Assembly: GCF_900187265.1 (NCBI RefSeq)
Contig: NZ_LT906450.1
Span: 1,913,444-1,977,443, forward strand
DNA: 64,000 nucleotides
Source of the DNA: Rhodococcus rhodochrous
Lineage (GTDB): Bacteria > Actinomycetota > Actinomycetes > Mycobacteriales > Mycobacteriaceae
Reading direction: 5' to 3'
A program made the translations under genes and the position numbers. The first letter of the stretch is position 1. Each line of letters starts with the position of its first letter. Below the pieces are notes generated by a model. That model was given only the letters and a program-made list of their open reading frames with translations. It searched no databases and had not been told where the DNA came from. This document shows, piece after piece, positions 41,230 to 49,908 of this stretch.

Positions 41230-42440
41230 CCACCTCACGCACCGCGACCCGCCTCGCCGACACCGACGAGGCGCTGCGCGTCGCCTCCGCGCTCGCCGAC
41301 GAATTCGCAGCCGGCGCGTCACGTCGTGATGCCGAACGGGAACTGCCGCGCGACGAGATCCGCGCGCTCGCGGCCTCCGGACTGCTCGCGGTGACCGTGC
41401 CCACCGAATACGGCGGCATCGCCGCTCCGTACGAAGTGGTCGCCGAGATCTTCCGGATCCTCGCCTCCGCGGATCCGAGCATCTCCCAGATCCCGCATTC
41501 GCACTTCACCTTCCTCGAAGCGATCCGGTCCCAGGGAAGCGACGAGCAGAAGCGTTTCTTCTACGGCGAGGTGCTCCGCGGGGCGCTGTTCGCCAACGCT
41601 CAGAGCGAACGCGGATCGCGTGCGGTGAACATCGACAGCACGGTGCTGCGCCGACAGGGCGACGGCTACGTCCTCACCGGACGGAAGTTCTACAGCACCG
41701 GTGCGCTGTTCGCCGACTGGATCGCGGTGCGCGCCAGTCTCGCCGACGACCCGGACGCGACCGACGCGTCGACCCCGAAGGCCGTCGCCTTCGTCCGGCG
41801 CGACACCGCCGGACTCACCGTCGTCGACGACTGGGACGGCATGGGCCAGCGCACCACCGCCAGCGGCACCGTCACCCTCGACGACATCGAGGTCCCCGAC
41901 ACGGCGGTCGTGCCGTACACGCCGATCTTCGAAGCGCCCACCACCTACGGCGCCCAGGCACAGCTGCTGCACTCGGCGATCGACGTGGGTATCGCGACCG
42001 GCGCGCTCGCCGAAGCCGTCGTCCAGGCAGGTCGTGCGCGTCCGCACTTCGAGGCGGATTCGGAACGCGCAGTGGACGATCCGCTGCTCGTCCAGATCGC
42101 AGGGGAGGCGACCGTCACCGTCCGCGCCGCCCAGGCATTGCTCGCGGAGGCAGGACGGGCCGTCGACCGCGCACGCGCGAACCCGACCGCGGAGACCACC
42201 GCCGCGGCCTCCATCGAGGTCGCGACCGCGAAGGTCGCCGCGACCCGCGCCGCCGTCGAGACGGCGAACATCCTGTTCGAACTCGGCGGCACCCGCAGCG
42301 CATCGGGAGCCGCGAATCTGTCGCGCTACTGGCGCGACGCCCGCACCCACACCCTGCACGACGCGACCCGGTGGAAGCTCCAGCACATCGGCCGGTGGAC
42401 GCTCAGCGGCACCCACCCGCCGCGCTACGGCGTGCTCTGA
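41226..42440 (+). CDS. SfnB-family acyl-CoA-dehydrogenase-like flavoprotein
   Basis: 404 aa, ATG at 41226 with GGAGG upstream. It has the acyl-CoA dehydrogenase fold: an N-terminal helical domain (ELPRDEIRALAASGLLAVTV), a central flavin segment (LFANAQSERGS and GRKFYSTGALFADWIAV) and a C-terminal NILFELGGTRSA. These place it with SfnB/DszC-type flavin monooxygenases linked to use of organic sulfur compounds (sulfones, thiophenes), rather than true beta-oxidation dehydrogenases. No sulfur gene is adjacent, so the substrate is open. A 26-bp tandem duplication spans its stop. Confidence 0.82.
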   Translation: MTTSRTATRLADTDEALRVASALADEFAAGASRRDAERELPRDEIRALAASGLLAVTVPTEYGGIAAPYEVVAEIFRILASADPSISQIPHSHFTFLEAIRSQGSDEQKRFFYGEVLRGALFANAQSERGSRAVNIDSTVLRRQGDGYVLTGRKFYSTGALFADWIAVRASLADDPDATDASTPKAVAFVRRDTAGLTVVDDWDGMGQRTTASGTVTLDDIEVPDTAVVPYTPIFEAPTTYGAQAQLLHSAIDVGIATGALAEAVVQAGRARPHFEADSERAVDDPLLVQIAGEATVTVRAAQALLAEAGRAVDRARANPTAETTAAASIEVATAKVAATRAAVETANILFELGGTRSASGAANLSRYWRDARTHTLHDATRWKLQHIGRWTLSGTHPPRYGVL

Positions 42441-42484
42441 CCCGCCTCCGGCGGGGTGTGCTCTGACCCGCCTCCGGCGGGGTG
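42433..42484 (+). repeat. 26-bp tandem duplication with hairpins at the sfnB 3' end
   Basis: Two identical 26-base units (42433-42458 and 42459-42484), the first including the sfnB stop, plus the start of a third. Each unit carries a CCCGCC-TCC-GGCGGG hairpin, so it is probably a duplicated terminator. Confidence 0.9.
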
Positions 42485-42544
42485 TGCTCCGACTCGCCCC
42501 CTCGCACGGCGAACGGCGCGTGCGGGGAAGCGAACGGGCCTCGT

Positions 42545-42550
42545 TAGACT
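42545..42550 (+). promoter_or_regulatory. putative -10 box, leaderless rpiB transcript
   Basis: TAGACT lies six bases before the rpiB ATG; no ribosome site is present. Confidence 0.4.
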
Positions 42551-42556
42551 CGGCCC

Positions 42557-43036
42557 ATGCGCGTTTACCTGGGAGCCGACCACGCGGGCTTCGAACGGAA
42601 GAATGAGATCATCGAGCACCTGAAGAAGAACGGCCACGAGCCGATCGACTGCGGTGCGTTCGAGTACGACGCCCTCGACGACTACCCGGCCTTCTGCATC
42701 GAGGCCGCGCGGCGCACCGTCGCCGACAAGGGCAGCCTCGGCATCGTGCTCGGTGGCAGCGGCAACGGCGAGCAGATCGCCGCCAACAAGGTGCCGGGTG
42801 CGCGCTGCGCCCTCGCCTGGAGCGTCGACACCGCCAAGCTCGCGCGCGAGCACAACAACGCGCAGCTCATCGGCATCGGTGGCCGCATGCACAGCCTCGA
42901 GGAGACCCTCGCGATCGTCGACGCCTTCCTGTCGACCGAGTGGTCGAACGAGGAGCGTCACCAGCGCCGCATCGACATCCTCGCCGAGTACGAGAAGACC
43001 GGCGAGGCCCCGGCAGTTCCCGGCGCGCCTGCCTGA
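42557..43036 (+). CDS. rpiB: ribose-5-phosphate isomerase B
   Basis: 159 aa; interconverts ribose-5-phosphate and ribulose-5-phosphate in the pentose phosphate pathway. The N-terminus MRVYLGADHAGFERKNEI and the active-site loop GIVLGGSGNGEQIAANK are diagnostic. The loop has Glu72 instead of the catalytic Cys of E. coli RpiB, as in M. tuberculosis RpiB (Rv2465c). The nei-like gene follows after three bases. Confidence 0.96.
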   Translation: MRVYLGADHAGFERKNEIIEHLKKNGHEPIDCGAFEYDALDDYPAFCIEAARRTVADKGSLGIVLGGSGNGEQIAANKVPGARCALAWSVDTAKLAREHNNAQLIGIGGRMHSLEETLAIVDAFLSTEWSNEERHQRRIDILAEYEKTGEAPAVPGAPA

Positions 43037-43039
43037 TCC

Positions 43040-43837
43040 GTGCCCGAAGGACACATCCTGCACCGGCTCGCCCGGCTGCACCACGAGTGGTACTCGGGTG
43101 CGCCGGTGCGGGTGTCCAGTCCGCAGGGGCGGTTCGCCGACGGTGCCGCCGCCGTGAACGGGCGCGTCCTGACCCACGCGGACGCGTGGGGCAAGCATCT
43201 CTTCCACCACTACGAGGGCGGTCTCGCCGTCCACGTGCATCTCGGTATCTACGGTGAGTTCACCGACCGCGCGTTGCCGCTCGGCGAACCGGTCGGACAG
43301 GTACGGATGCGGATGATCGGCGCGCGCCACGGCAGCGACCTGCGAGGTCCGGCGGCGTGCGAGGTGCTCACCCCCGGCGAGGTCGAGGCGATCGAGGCCC
43401 GACTGGGTCCCGACCCACTACGTCCCGACGCCGATCCCGAGCGGGCGTGGCGTCGCATCGGCAGATCACGCACCGCGATCGGGGCGCTGCTCATGAACCA
43501 GGCGGTGATCGCCGGGGTCGGCAACGTGTACCGGGCCGAAGTGCTCTTCCGTCACGGCATCCACCCCGAACGTCCGGGAAACAAGCTGTCCCGCAGCGAA
43601 TTCGACGCGATCTGGGTCGACCTCGTCGAACTGATGAACGTCGGTGTGGAGCACGGGCGCATGCACGTCGTGCGACCCGAACACGACCACGGCTCACCGG
43701 CCTACGCCAAGAACAGGCCCCGGACGTACGTCTATCGCCGTGCCGGCGAACCCTGCCGGATCTGCGGGACTCCCGTTCTGCACTCGGTCATGCAGGCGCG
43801 AAACCTGTTCTGGTGCCCGGTCTGTCAGCCCAGCTGA
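43040..43837 (+). CDS. nei: Fpg/Nei-family DNA glycosylase (Rv2464c-like)
   Basis: 265 aa, GTG start three bases after rpiB. After processing, the N-terminal Pro is the catalytic residue (PEGHILHRL). Other features are the lysine loop DAWGKHLFHHYEGG, the helix-two-turn-helix QAVIAGVGNVYRAEVLF, and a C-terminal zinc finger CRICGTPVL...FWCPVCQ. It removes oxidised pyrimidines in base-excision repair. The PEGH start marks the endonuclease VIII branch rather than Fpg (PELP). Confidence 0.93.
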   Translation: MPEGHILHRLARLHHEWYSGAPVRVSSPQGRFADGAAAVNGRVLTHADAWGKHLFHHYEGGLAVHVHLGIYGEFTDRALPLGEPVGQVRMRMIGARHGSDLRGPAACEVLTPGEVEAIEARLGPDPLRPDADPERAWRRIGRSRTAIGALLMNQAVIAGVGNVYRAEVLFRHGIHPERPGNKLSRSEFDAIWVDLVELMNVGVEHGRMHVVRPEHDHGSPAYAKNRPRTYVYRRAGEPCRICGTPVLHSVMQARNLFWCPVCQPS

Positions 43838-43871
43838 CCCGACTCACAAGACCCGACTCGGAAGACCCGGA

Positions 43872-44666
43872 TCAGAAATCGAAGCCCCCGAAATCGAATC
43901 CGCCGCCGTCTCCGCCACCGAAGTCGCCGCCACCGAAGTCGTCACCGCCTCCGTACTCGTCGCCCCCGCCGTACTCGTCGCCCCCGCCGAAGTCGTCGCC
44001 CGTACCTGTCTCCGCCGACGGATCACCGACACCGGATTCGAATGCCTGCGCGTCGTAGGGGACACCGGCCATCCCGGCGAACATCGTCGAGAAGAGCAGC
44101 ATCGAGCCGACGCCCCACGCGCCCGCCACCAGCGCGGGCTTCCACCACGGCTCCGAATACCAGCCCGCAGGGACGGGCCGGCCCGCGACGCGGCCACCGG
44201 GGTAGTAGTTCGGCGTCGCGGAGGACGGTGACGGCGACGCGGCGATGGTGCGGCCCTCGAAATCGACGGTGCGCTTCTCGGTGACCTCGCCGGCGGACTT
44301 CTGCCCGTCGAGCGTCGGGATCTCCGGCCCCGGGTCCATGCCCATCGCCAGGCGCGCGGCGCGGATGTAGTACAGACCTTCGAGCGCGGTCTGTTTCGCG
44401 AGACGCGCCTGCATCGGCGAGTTCGCCTGCTCGATCTGGGAGCCGGCGGCGGTGAAGCGCTCGGAGGCGTCCGCCAGCGCCTGACGCGAGGCGTCGTCGG
44501 TGCCGGTCAGGTTGTAGATCTGGCCGCCGAGACGCTCGATCGCCTGCCGTGCGTCGGCCTTGGCGTCGTCGAGGTTGACGGTGCGGTGACGGGTGGTGCT
44601 CTTCTGGGAGCGGGAGACGAAGTACACCACGGCACCGACGGCGGCGAGGATGAGCAGAAGTTCCAC
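43872..44666 (-). CDS. membrane protein with Asp/Gly/Phe repeat tail
   Basis: 264 aa, GTG at 44664-44666 with a GGAAGGA site. An N-terminal helix (ELLLILAAVGAVVYFVS) is followed by a helical soluble part (ARQAIERLGGQIYNLTGTDD...). A second helix lies near residue 195 (ALVAGAWGVGSMLLFSTMFAG). The last 45 residues are repeats of GGGDEYGGGDDFGGGD type, low in complexity and acidic. YgcG-like and DUF1542-like membrane proteins have similar tails. Function unknown. It ends 34 bases from the convergent nei gene. Confidence 0.72.
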   Translation of the reverse strand: MELLLILAAVGAVVYFVSRSQKSTTRHRTVNLDDAKADARQAIERLGGQIYNLTGTDDASRQALADASERFTAAGSQIEQANSPMQARLAKQTALEGLYYIRAARLAMGMDPGPEIPTLDGQKSAGEVTEKRTVDFEGRTIAASPSPSSATPNYYPGGRVAGRPVPAGWYSEPWWKPALVAGAWGVGSMLLFSTMFAGMAGVPYDAQAFESGVGDPSAETGTGDDFGGGDEYGGGDEYGGGDDFGGGDFGGGDGGGFDFGGFDF

Positions 44667-44722
44667 GGCCCGATCCTTCCGGTGGGGGAGGGTCCTGTCC
44701 TCCAGCGTACCGACGCGGGGAG

Positions 44723-45829
44723 TCACTCCCCGAGGACGGCGCGCATCCCTTCGTGCAGGCACGAATCGAACGAATCGCGGTTGGGGACGACCGTGGGGTC
44801 CACCGCCAGGCCCATGCAGCAGGTGTCGCGGTAGGACATTGCCGACGCGGTCATCATCGCGCAGTCGGCCGCGCCGAAGCCGTAGTACCGCTCGATCTTC
44901 GCGCCGCCGACGTAGAGCGGCGCGTGGGAACCGGGGAGCGTGGACACCACCACGTCCCGCGGACCGACGGCGATGTCGGCCTGTGCCCCGGCGGAGGATG
45001 GGAACGAGATGTCGATGCGCCGCATCAGATCGACCGGGTCCATCGCCTGGAGGTCGGCCGCATCCTCGGGTGCCATGGGCACCGCCCCGCCGTCCGGTCC
45101 GGGGACGACGACGCGCAGGCCGTCGATCGAGCGACCGTGTCGCCGTCGGTACTCGCTGCACGCGAGGAGCATCGCAGCGGAGAACCCGCTTGTCACGCGA
45201 CAGCCCGCGCGTTCACAGGCGTGACGCAGGGCGCCGAGATCCGCGTCGAGCACGTGCAGTCGCGGGGCGCGGGGTGCGGGTTCCTCGCGGTCGCCGGTAC
45301 GTCCGAGCAGGGCGTTGATCAGTCCGGTGCCCAGCGAGGTGAACACGTGCGCGGCGGTGCGGAACGACTCGGCGCTCTGCTCGGATACCGATTTCGCCCA
45401 CGACAACATGGAATCGGACTGCCCGGGAGCCGGCACGGAGTCGAGATAGCGCAGGCGGATCACCAGTGCCGACTGGCCGCCGTCGAGGCCGTCGAGCAGG
45501 GTCAGTTCCCAGCGTGGGTGCCGGAGACCGGCGGGGTCGGGTGCGGTCCGGGCGTAGGTGAGTACCTCCTCGAAGCTCGCCGGGGCGGGTAGCTCGACCC
45601 GCTCGAGATGCCAGGGCGGATCCGAGTCCGGATGCCCGGTGCGGCGCGGCGGGTCGAGACCGAACGGCAGTTCCACCACGCGGTGCCGGAAGCTGGGCGA
45701 TTCGTGGTTGCCCGGCGCGAGCACCGCCGCGACCCGATCCCAGTCGGGGGTGGCGTCGAGAAGGACGGCGGCGACGACCGAGGAGCCGGGGGAGCAGTCC
45801 CGGGCGAGGTCGTCGGAGGTGTCCTTCAC
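44723..45829 (-). CDS. WS/DGAT-like acyltransferase with degenerate active site
   Basis: 368 aa from the GTG at 45827-45829. The C-terminal half fits wax ester synthase/diacylglycerol acyltransferases: VVVSTLPGSHAPLYVGGAKIE, SAMSYRDTCCMGLAVDPTVV and DSFDSCLHEGM. At the place of the catalytic HHxxxDG motif it reads ALVIRLRYLDSVPAP, so both histidines and the DG are lost. It is also shorter than typical WS/DGATs (about 450-480 aa). It may be inactive or have a changed function. Minus-strand run with the genes up to 48975. Confidence 0.68.
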   Translation of the reverse strand: MKDTSDDLARDCSPGSSVVAAVLLDATPDWDRVAAVLAPGNHESPSFRHRVVELPFGLDPPRRTGHPDSDPPWHLERVELPAPASFEEVLTYARTAPDPAGLRHPRWELTLLDGLDGGQSALVIRLRYLDSVPAPGQSDSMLSWAKSVSEQSAESFRTAAHVFTSLGTGLINALLGRTGDREEPAPRAPRLHVLDADLGALRHACERAGCRVTSGFSAAMLLACSEYRRRHGRSIDGLRVVVPGPDGGAVPMAPEDAADLQAMDPVDLMRRIDISFPSSAGAQADIAVGPRDVVVSTLPGSHAPLYVGGAKIERYYGFGAADCAMMTASAMSYRDTCCMGLAVDPTVVPNRDSFDSCLHEGMRAVLGE

Positions 45830-45948
45830 AACAGGGACGGTCTCATATCGTGAACGACCCACACCCGCGCTTGACTCTCGTTTTGCACTATCGAGTCGAA
45901 AAGGTGACACGTCGTTGCTGGATTCGGGATGTCCCCACGTGCCGGTCC

Positions 45949-46524
45949 TCACCTCCGCGGTCGCCCTCTCCAACGTCCGACGGCCACCGCGCCCAGACCC
46001 GCCGCGGCGATCCACGGTGCACCGGAGACGAGCGGATCGAGCCACTGGTGATTGACGTCGGCACGCGAACTCCGACGTCGCGACGCCCCACCGTGCGCGG
46101 TGATCTCCGCCCGGAGGCCGCTCTCGGTCACCGGATTGTCGGGACGGCCCTGAAGCAGCGCCCGCACCCGGCTCTCGGCGACGTCGATACGGTCGGCGCC
46201 GATCAGGAGCAACCAGTGCGCGGCGCGACCCTCGCTGTACCGACGGTAGGCGTGCCTGCGCACGACACCGGACAGTCCCTTCAGCGGCGCCGTGGTGCCG
46301 AAGACCGGCGTGACGAAGGCGTGCTCGATCGAACGTTCGCGGGTCTCGTGTCCCGGCTGGCGTTCGGGGAAGTCCCAGTGCGCACCGGTCGCCTCGGGCG
46401 CGAAGCGTTCCTTCGGCACCGACGGACGGTCGCGCGGATCCAGATCGACTCCCCACCCGGGGATGCGGGCCCGCAGCTGGTCGGGGGTCTCGGGCGGTTC
46501 GGGCTTGTCTGCCGTGTAGGCCAT
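45949..46524 (-). CDS. hypothetical protein beside the alcohol dehydrogenase
   Basis: 191 aa, ATG at 46522-46524 with GGAGG six bases upstream. The N-terminal 70 residues are polar with many Pro and Arg (ADKPEPPETPDQLRARIPGW, DPRDRPSVPKERFAPEATGA). A middle part has LSGVVRRHAYRRYSEGRAAH, and the C-terminus has one hydrophobic helix (WIAAAGLGAVAVGRW). No family was recognised. It begins 11 bases after the alcohol dehydrogenase stop, so both are probably co-transcribed. Confidence 0.65.
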   Translation of the reverse strand: MAYTADKPEPPETPDQLRARIPGWGVDLDPRDRPSVPKERFAPEATGAHWDFPERQPGHETRERSIEHAFVTPVFGTTAPLKGLSGVVRRHAYRRYSEGRAAHWLLLIGADRIDVAESRVRALLQGRPDNPVTESGLRAEITAHGGASRRRSSRADVNHQWLDPLVSGAPWIAAAGLGAVAVGRWRGRPRR

Positions 46525-46535
46525 GGTGGTCCTCC

Positions 46536-47684
46536 TCAGCTCCCATCGGCGACGATGATCGGCTTGATGCACCCGTCGAGCTTCGACGAGAACATGTGGT
46601 AGGCCTCCGCGATGTGTTCGAGCGGGACGCGGTGCGTGACGATGTCGTTCGGTTTCAGGTAGCCGTTGCGGACGTGTTCGAACAGTCGCGGCCACTGGCG
46701 TTTGACGGGGCACTGGTTCATCCGCAGCGTCAGGCCCTTGTTGAGTGCGTCGCCGAACTTCACGGCACTGAAGATCGGGCCGTAGGCGCCCATCACCGAG
46801 ATGGTGCCGCCCTTGCGGACACCGTCGATGGCCCAGTTCAGCGCGACCGGCGAGCCCCCCTGCATCTTCAGCTTCGCGGCCGTGACGTGTTGCAGGAAGT
46901 TCCCGTCGGCCTCCGCGCCGACGGCGTCGATGGCGACGTCCGCCCCGAGATGACCGGTGATCTTCTTCAGGTGGACGATGATGTCGTCGTACTCCGCGAA
47001 GTTGTAGGTCTCGGCGTGCGCGAAGGTGCGGGCCTTCTCCAGCCGGTACTCGAGATGGTCGATCACGATCACCCGGCCGGCGCCCATGAACCAGGCGGAC
47101 TTCGCCGCGTACAGGCCCACCGGTCCGGCGCCGAAGACCACGACCGTGTCGCCCTCGACGATGTCACCCAGCTGTGCACCGAAGTAGCCGGTCGCGAGGG
47201 CGTCGGTGAGCATCAGGGCGTCCTCGCCGTCCATCCAGTCGGGCACGATCGTGGGGCCGACGTCGGCGAACGGCACCCGCACGAACTCGGCCTGGCCGCC
47301 GTCGTAGCCGCCGCAGGTGTGCGAGTAGCCGTAGATGCCGCCTACCGCAGTGGCGTTGGGGTTGACGTTGTGGCAGTTGGAGTAGAGGCCGCGCGCGCAG
47401 AAGAAGCACGACCCGCAGAAGACGTTGAACGGGACCATGACCCGGTCGCCGGGTTTCAGGCTCTGCACCGACGGACCGACCTCGTGGACCACCCCGACGA
47501 ACTCGTGGCCGAAGGTCGTACCGACGCGGGTGTCGGGCATCATCCCGTGGTAGAGGTGCAGGTCGGAACCGCAGATCGCCGCCAACTCGACGCGCACGAT
47601 GGCGTCGTTGGGATGCTCGATCCGGGGAATGTCCTTCTCTTCGACGCGGACCCGATACGGGCCGCGATAGACCATCGCGCGCAT
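46536..47684 (-). CDS. zinc-dependent alcohol dehydrogenase (medium-chain)
   Basis: 382 aa, ATG at 47682-47684 with GGGAG upstream. Catalytic zinc ligands are Cys38 (AICGSDLHLYHG) and His in TTFGHEFVGVV. The structural zinc site is FCGSCFFCARGLYSNC. The NAD-binding fold shows VVVFGAGPVGLYAAKSA. The length, and the extended region IYGYSHTCGGYDGGQAEFVR, resemble glutathione-dependent formaldehyde dehydrogenase-like ADHs common in actinobacteria. Substrate unknown; it probably oxidises an alcohol or aldehyde. Confidence 0.9.
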   Translation of the reverse strand: MRAMVYRGPYRVRVEEKDIPRIEHPNDAIVRVELAAICGSDLHLYHGMMPDTRVGTTFGHEFVGVVHEVGPSVQSLKPGDRVMVPFNVFCGSCFFCARGLYSNCHNVNPNATAVGGIYGYSHTCGGYDGGQAEFVRVPFADVGPTIVPDWMDGEDALMLTDALATGYFGAQLGDIVEGDTVVVFGAGPVGLYAAKSAWFMGAGRVIVIDHLEYRLEKARTFAHAETYNFAEYDDIIVHLKKITGHLGADVAIDAVGAEADGNFLQHVTAAKLKMQGGSPVALNWAIDGVRKGGTISVMGAYGPIFSAVKFGDALNKGLTLRMNQCPVKRQWPRLFEHVRNGYLKPNDIVTHRVPLEHIAEAYHMFSSKLDGCIKPIIVADGS

Positions 47685-47757
47685 ACGTGCTCCCTCGTCG
47701 TGGCTCGTGTGGTCGCGAATACCCGAGGAAAGGACCTCCAAACGGCAGGTCGCGGGA

Positions 47758-48975
47758 TCAGAGCGCAGGGACGTCCGGGGCGGGGTGGGCGCCGCCGGAC
47801 AGGGGAGGAGTCTGCGGTCCGTCGACGAACGCCCGGCGCAGGGCACCGACGACGTCGGCGACGGCGTGACGGCGGGCGAACGCGCGTCGCTGCAGCATCG
47901 CCCCGGTGCCGCGGGCGAGGATCGCCTCCCACATCGCCACCGCGCACCGGCGGTCGCCGGTCTCCTCGAGTTGTGGGCCGAGGTACCGGAGGAACGCGCG
48001 GAAGGACTGCTGCGCGGTGGTGGGCCGCCCGGTGAACACGTCGACGGCACGTCCGGTCGACCCCTCGCGCGCGGCACACAGATAGGCGGCGTGGACGATC
48101 TCGTCGGCGACCGGGGGAGCAGCGATGCCCTCCCGGACCTCCCGTTCGGCGGTAGCGACGAGCGCGCGGACGAGCATCGCCAGGAGAACCGTTTCGTCGA
48201 CCGTCGCCGGGACGTCGCTCACCCGCACCTCGACGGTGGGCAGACGCGCCGAGGGACGCACGTCCCAATAGACCATGCCCGGATCGAGGATATTGCCGCT
48301 GTCGATCATCATGGCGACGATCGCGTCGTAGTGCTCCGCCGACGTGAACCGTGGGGGAGGGCCCGCGCACGGCCACCGGGAGGCCATGATCGCCCGCCAA
48401 CTGGCGTACCCGGTGTCGCGGCCCCGATGGAGGGGCGAGTTGGCCGTCGCGGCCAGCAGGGTGGGCAACCACACCCTGACGTGGTTGCACACCAGAACGG
48501 CGGTCTCGTGGTCCGCGACACCGACATGGACGTGGCAGCCGCAGACCTCCTGCTCCTCGACGAGACGTCCGTACCGCCCGGCCATCGTCCGGTAGCGCGG
48601 CACATCCGTCACGGACGCGAGCTGTTGGTGCGTGGGCGAGACACCCGAGGCGAGCAGACCCACGTGCGCCTCCCGCGCGGCCGCGGCTGCGATGGTCCGG
48701 CCTTCGACGACACGCGCGCGCAGTTCGGTCGAGTTGTGGCAGACCGGCGTGTTCACCTCGACCTGGGTGCGTTTGAGTTCGTAGTCCATGTCGAGTCCGA
48801 GTCGGGCAGCGGCGGCCACGACGAGGTCGTTGCTCGCGGTGAGCCGTTCGGAGGTGGGGTCGACGAGGAAGAACTCCTCCTCGACGCCGACGGTCGGAGC
48901 GGATGTCGGGAGGCCGTGTCCGGCGCCCGCGGCGGCCGCAGGCGATTCGGGATTCGGTCTGTGCCACCGAGGCAT
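47758..48975 (-). CDS. YbdK-type carboxylate-amine ligase (glutamate-cysteine ligase family 2)
   Basis: 405 aa, ATG at 48973-48975 with GGAGG six bases upstream. GCS2 features are TVGVEEEFFLVDP, QVEVNTPVCHNS, CGCHVHVGV and VEVRVSDVP, all ATP/metal-site segments of the family. YbdK proteins have weak glutamate-cysteine ligase activity, and their physiological substrate is often unknown; in mycothiol-using actinobacteria a role in ergothioneine or other peptide synthesis is possible but not shown here. Confidence 0.85.
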   Translation of the reverse strand: MPRWHRPNPESPAAAAGAGHGLPTSAPTVGVEEEFFLVDPTSERLTASNDLVVAAAARLGLDMDYELKRTQVEVNTPVCHNSTELRARVVEGRTIAAAAAREAHVGLLASGVSPTHQQLASVTDVPRYRTMAGRYGRLVEEQEVCGCHVHVGVADHETAVLVCNHVRVWLPTLLAATANSPLHRGRDTGYASWRAIMASRWPCAGPPPRFTSAEHYDAIVAMMIDSGNILDPGMVYWDVRPSARLPTVEVRVSDVPATVDETVLLAMLVRALVATAEREVREGIAAPPVADEIVHAAYLCAAREGSTGRAVDVFTGRPTTAQQSFRAFLRYLGPQLEETGDRRCAVAMWEAILARGTGAMLQRRAFARRHAVADVVGALRRAFVDGPQTPPLSGGAHPAPDVPAL

Positions 48976-49510
48976 CGTTGCCTCCCTGCATAGCGAGGCG
49001 CCGTCGGTACAGCCGGCGCCGTCCGAGACGCCGGCGCTTTCTCGACCGACCGCTGACCTACGGGGGTGAGACGACGATACTCGGATTTCACACCGGAGAA
49101 CGGCGTTCGGTGGGGGACAGGGGACCGGCCGGAGTCGTTCCCGACTCCGGCCGGAGGTGGGGCGAGGCCGGTCCCTCGACACCCCCTGCGGTGTCATCCG
49201 ACGACGCCCCACCGGTTCGCGGTCGCGTCCGCTCGAGGGACACGACGGGGATGGGCGACGCGGTGGTACGTGCGGTCGTCGGAATGCGGGTGGGCGGGTC
49301 GGGCCGAGACGGGGCCGGACGAGAAGGGCCGAGGGCCGAGGCCGATGCGAGTCGAACCGGAGTGGACTGCAGCCGAGGTCGCATTCGGACGACCTGTGGC
49401 GGGGCTGCTTCTCAACCTCGACGGCATGATGACACCCCTCGGGACGATGTGTCCAGAAATGTGCATGTCACCTGCCGGAAACCGGACGTCGGGCGACGCT
49501 CCGGAACGAC
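48976..49510. other. gene-free stretch of about 535 bases
   Basis: Upstream of the ligase gene. Open frames exist on both strands because of GC richness but none has a ribosome site, family resemblance or a conserved neighbour. No repeat or RNA gene was recognised before the terminator at 49511. Confidence 0.5.
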
Positions 49511-49546
49511 GAAGCCCGCCGGTGCTGTGCGCACCCGGCGGGCTTC
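49511..49546. terminator. hairpin near tRNA-Gly
   Basis: A 12-bp perfect stem GAAGCCCGCCGG/CCGGCGGGCTTC (49511-49522 with 49535-49546), a few bases downstream of tRNA-Gly on the minus strand, so probably its terminator. Confidence 0.7.
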
Positions 49547-49551
49547 CTCCG

Positions 49552-49625
49552 TGGAGGGGATGACGGGAATCGAACCCGCGTAGCCAGTTTGGAAGACTGG
49601 GGCTCTACCATTGAGCTACATCCCC
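49552..49625 (-). tRNA. tRNA-Gly (anticodon TCC)
   Basis: Minus-strand cloverleaf: acceptor GGGGATG with CATCCCC, D stem GCTC/GAGC, anticodon stem CCAGT/ACTGG with loop CTTCCAA (anticodon TCC), T loop TTCGATT and discriminator T. CCA is encoded (49552-49554). Confidence 0.95.
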
Positions 49626-49764
49626 GTTGCGGCTGCGGCGCCGGTGTCGACCGGTGCTGCGGCTTGCGAGATGAGACTGTACCGGACCTCGCTTTGGATT
49701 TCATAATCGGGGGGCCGTAGGATTCTGCGATGGGTCCCGCGGTCGGATGCGGTGCCTTCACGAC

Positions 49765-49841
49765 CGGGATGTGGCGCAGCTTGGTAGCGCATCCGCTTTG
49801 GGAGCGGAGGGTCGCAGGTTCGAATCCTGTCATCCCGACCA
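49765..49841 (+). tRNA. tRNA-Pro (anticodon TGG)
   Basis: Plus-strand cloverleaf: acceptor CGGGATG with CATCCCG, D stem GCGC/GCGC, anticodon stem TCCGC/GCGGA with loop TTTGGGA (anticodon TGG), T arm GCAGG-TTCGAAT-CCTGT, discriminator A and encoded CCA. It lies 67 bases upstream of tig. Confidence 0.96.
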
Positions 49842-49908
49842 GATCGAACAGCGTCAGCGCGCTCAGTAGTGACACGAACGACCGACAAGAGAGCACGACA
49901 GAAGGAGC

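Noticed and set aside
49066-49563. Plus-strand frame of 165 codons before tRNA-Gly
   Set aside because: No start signal, low-complexity Arg/Pro composition, and it runs through a terminator hairpin and into the tRNA gene.
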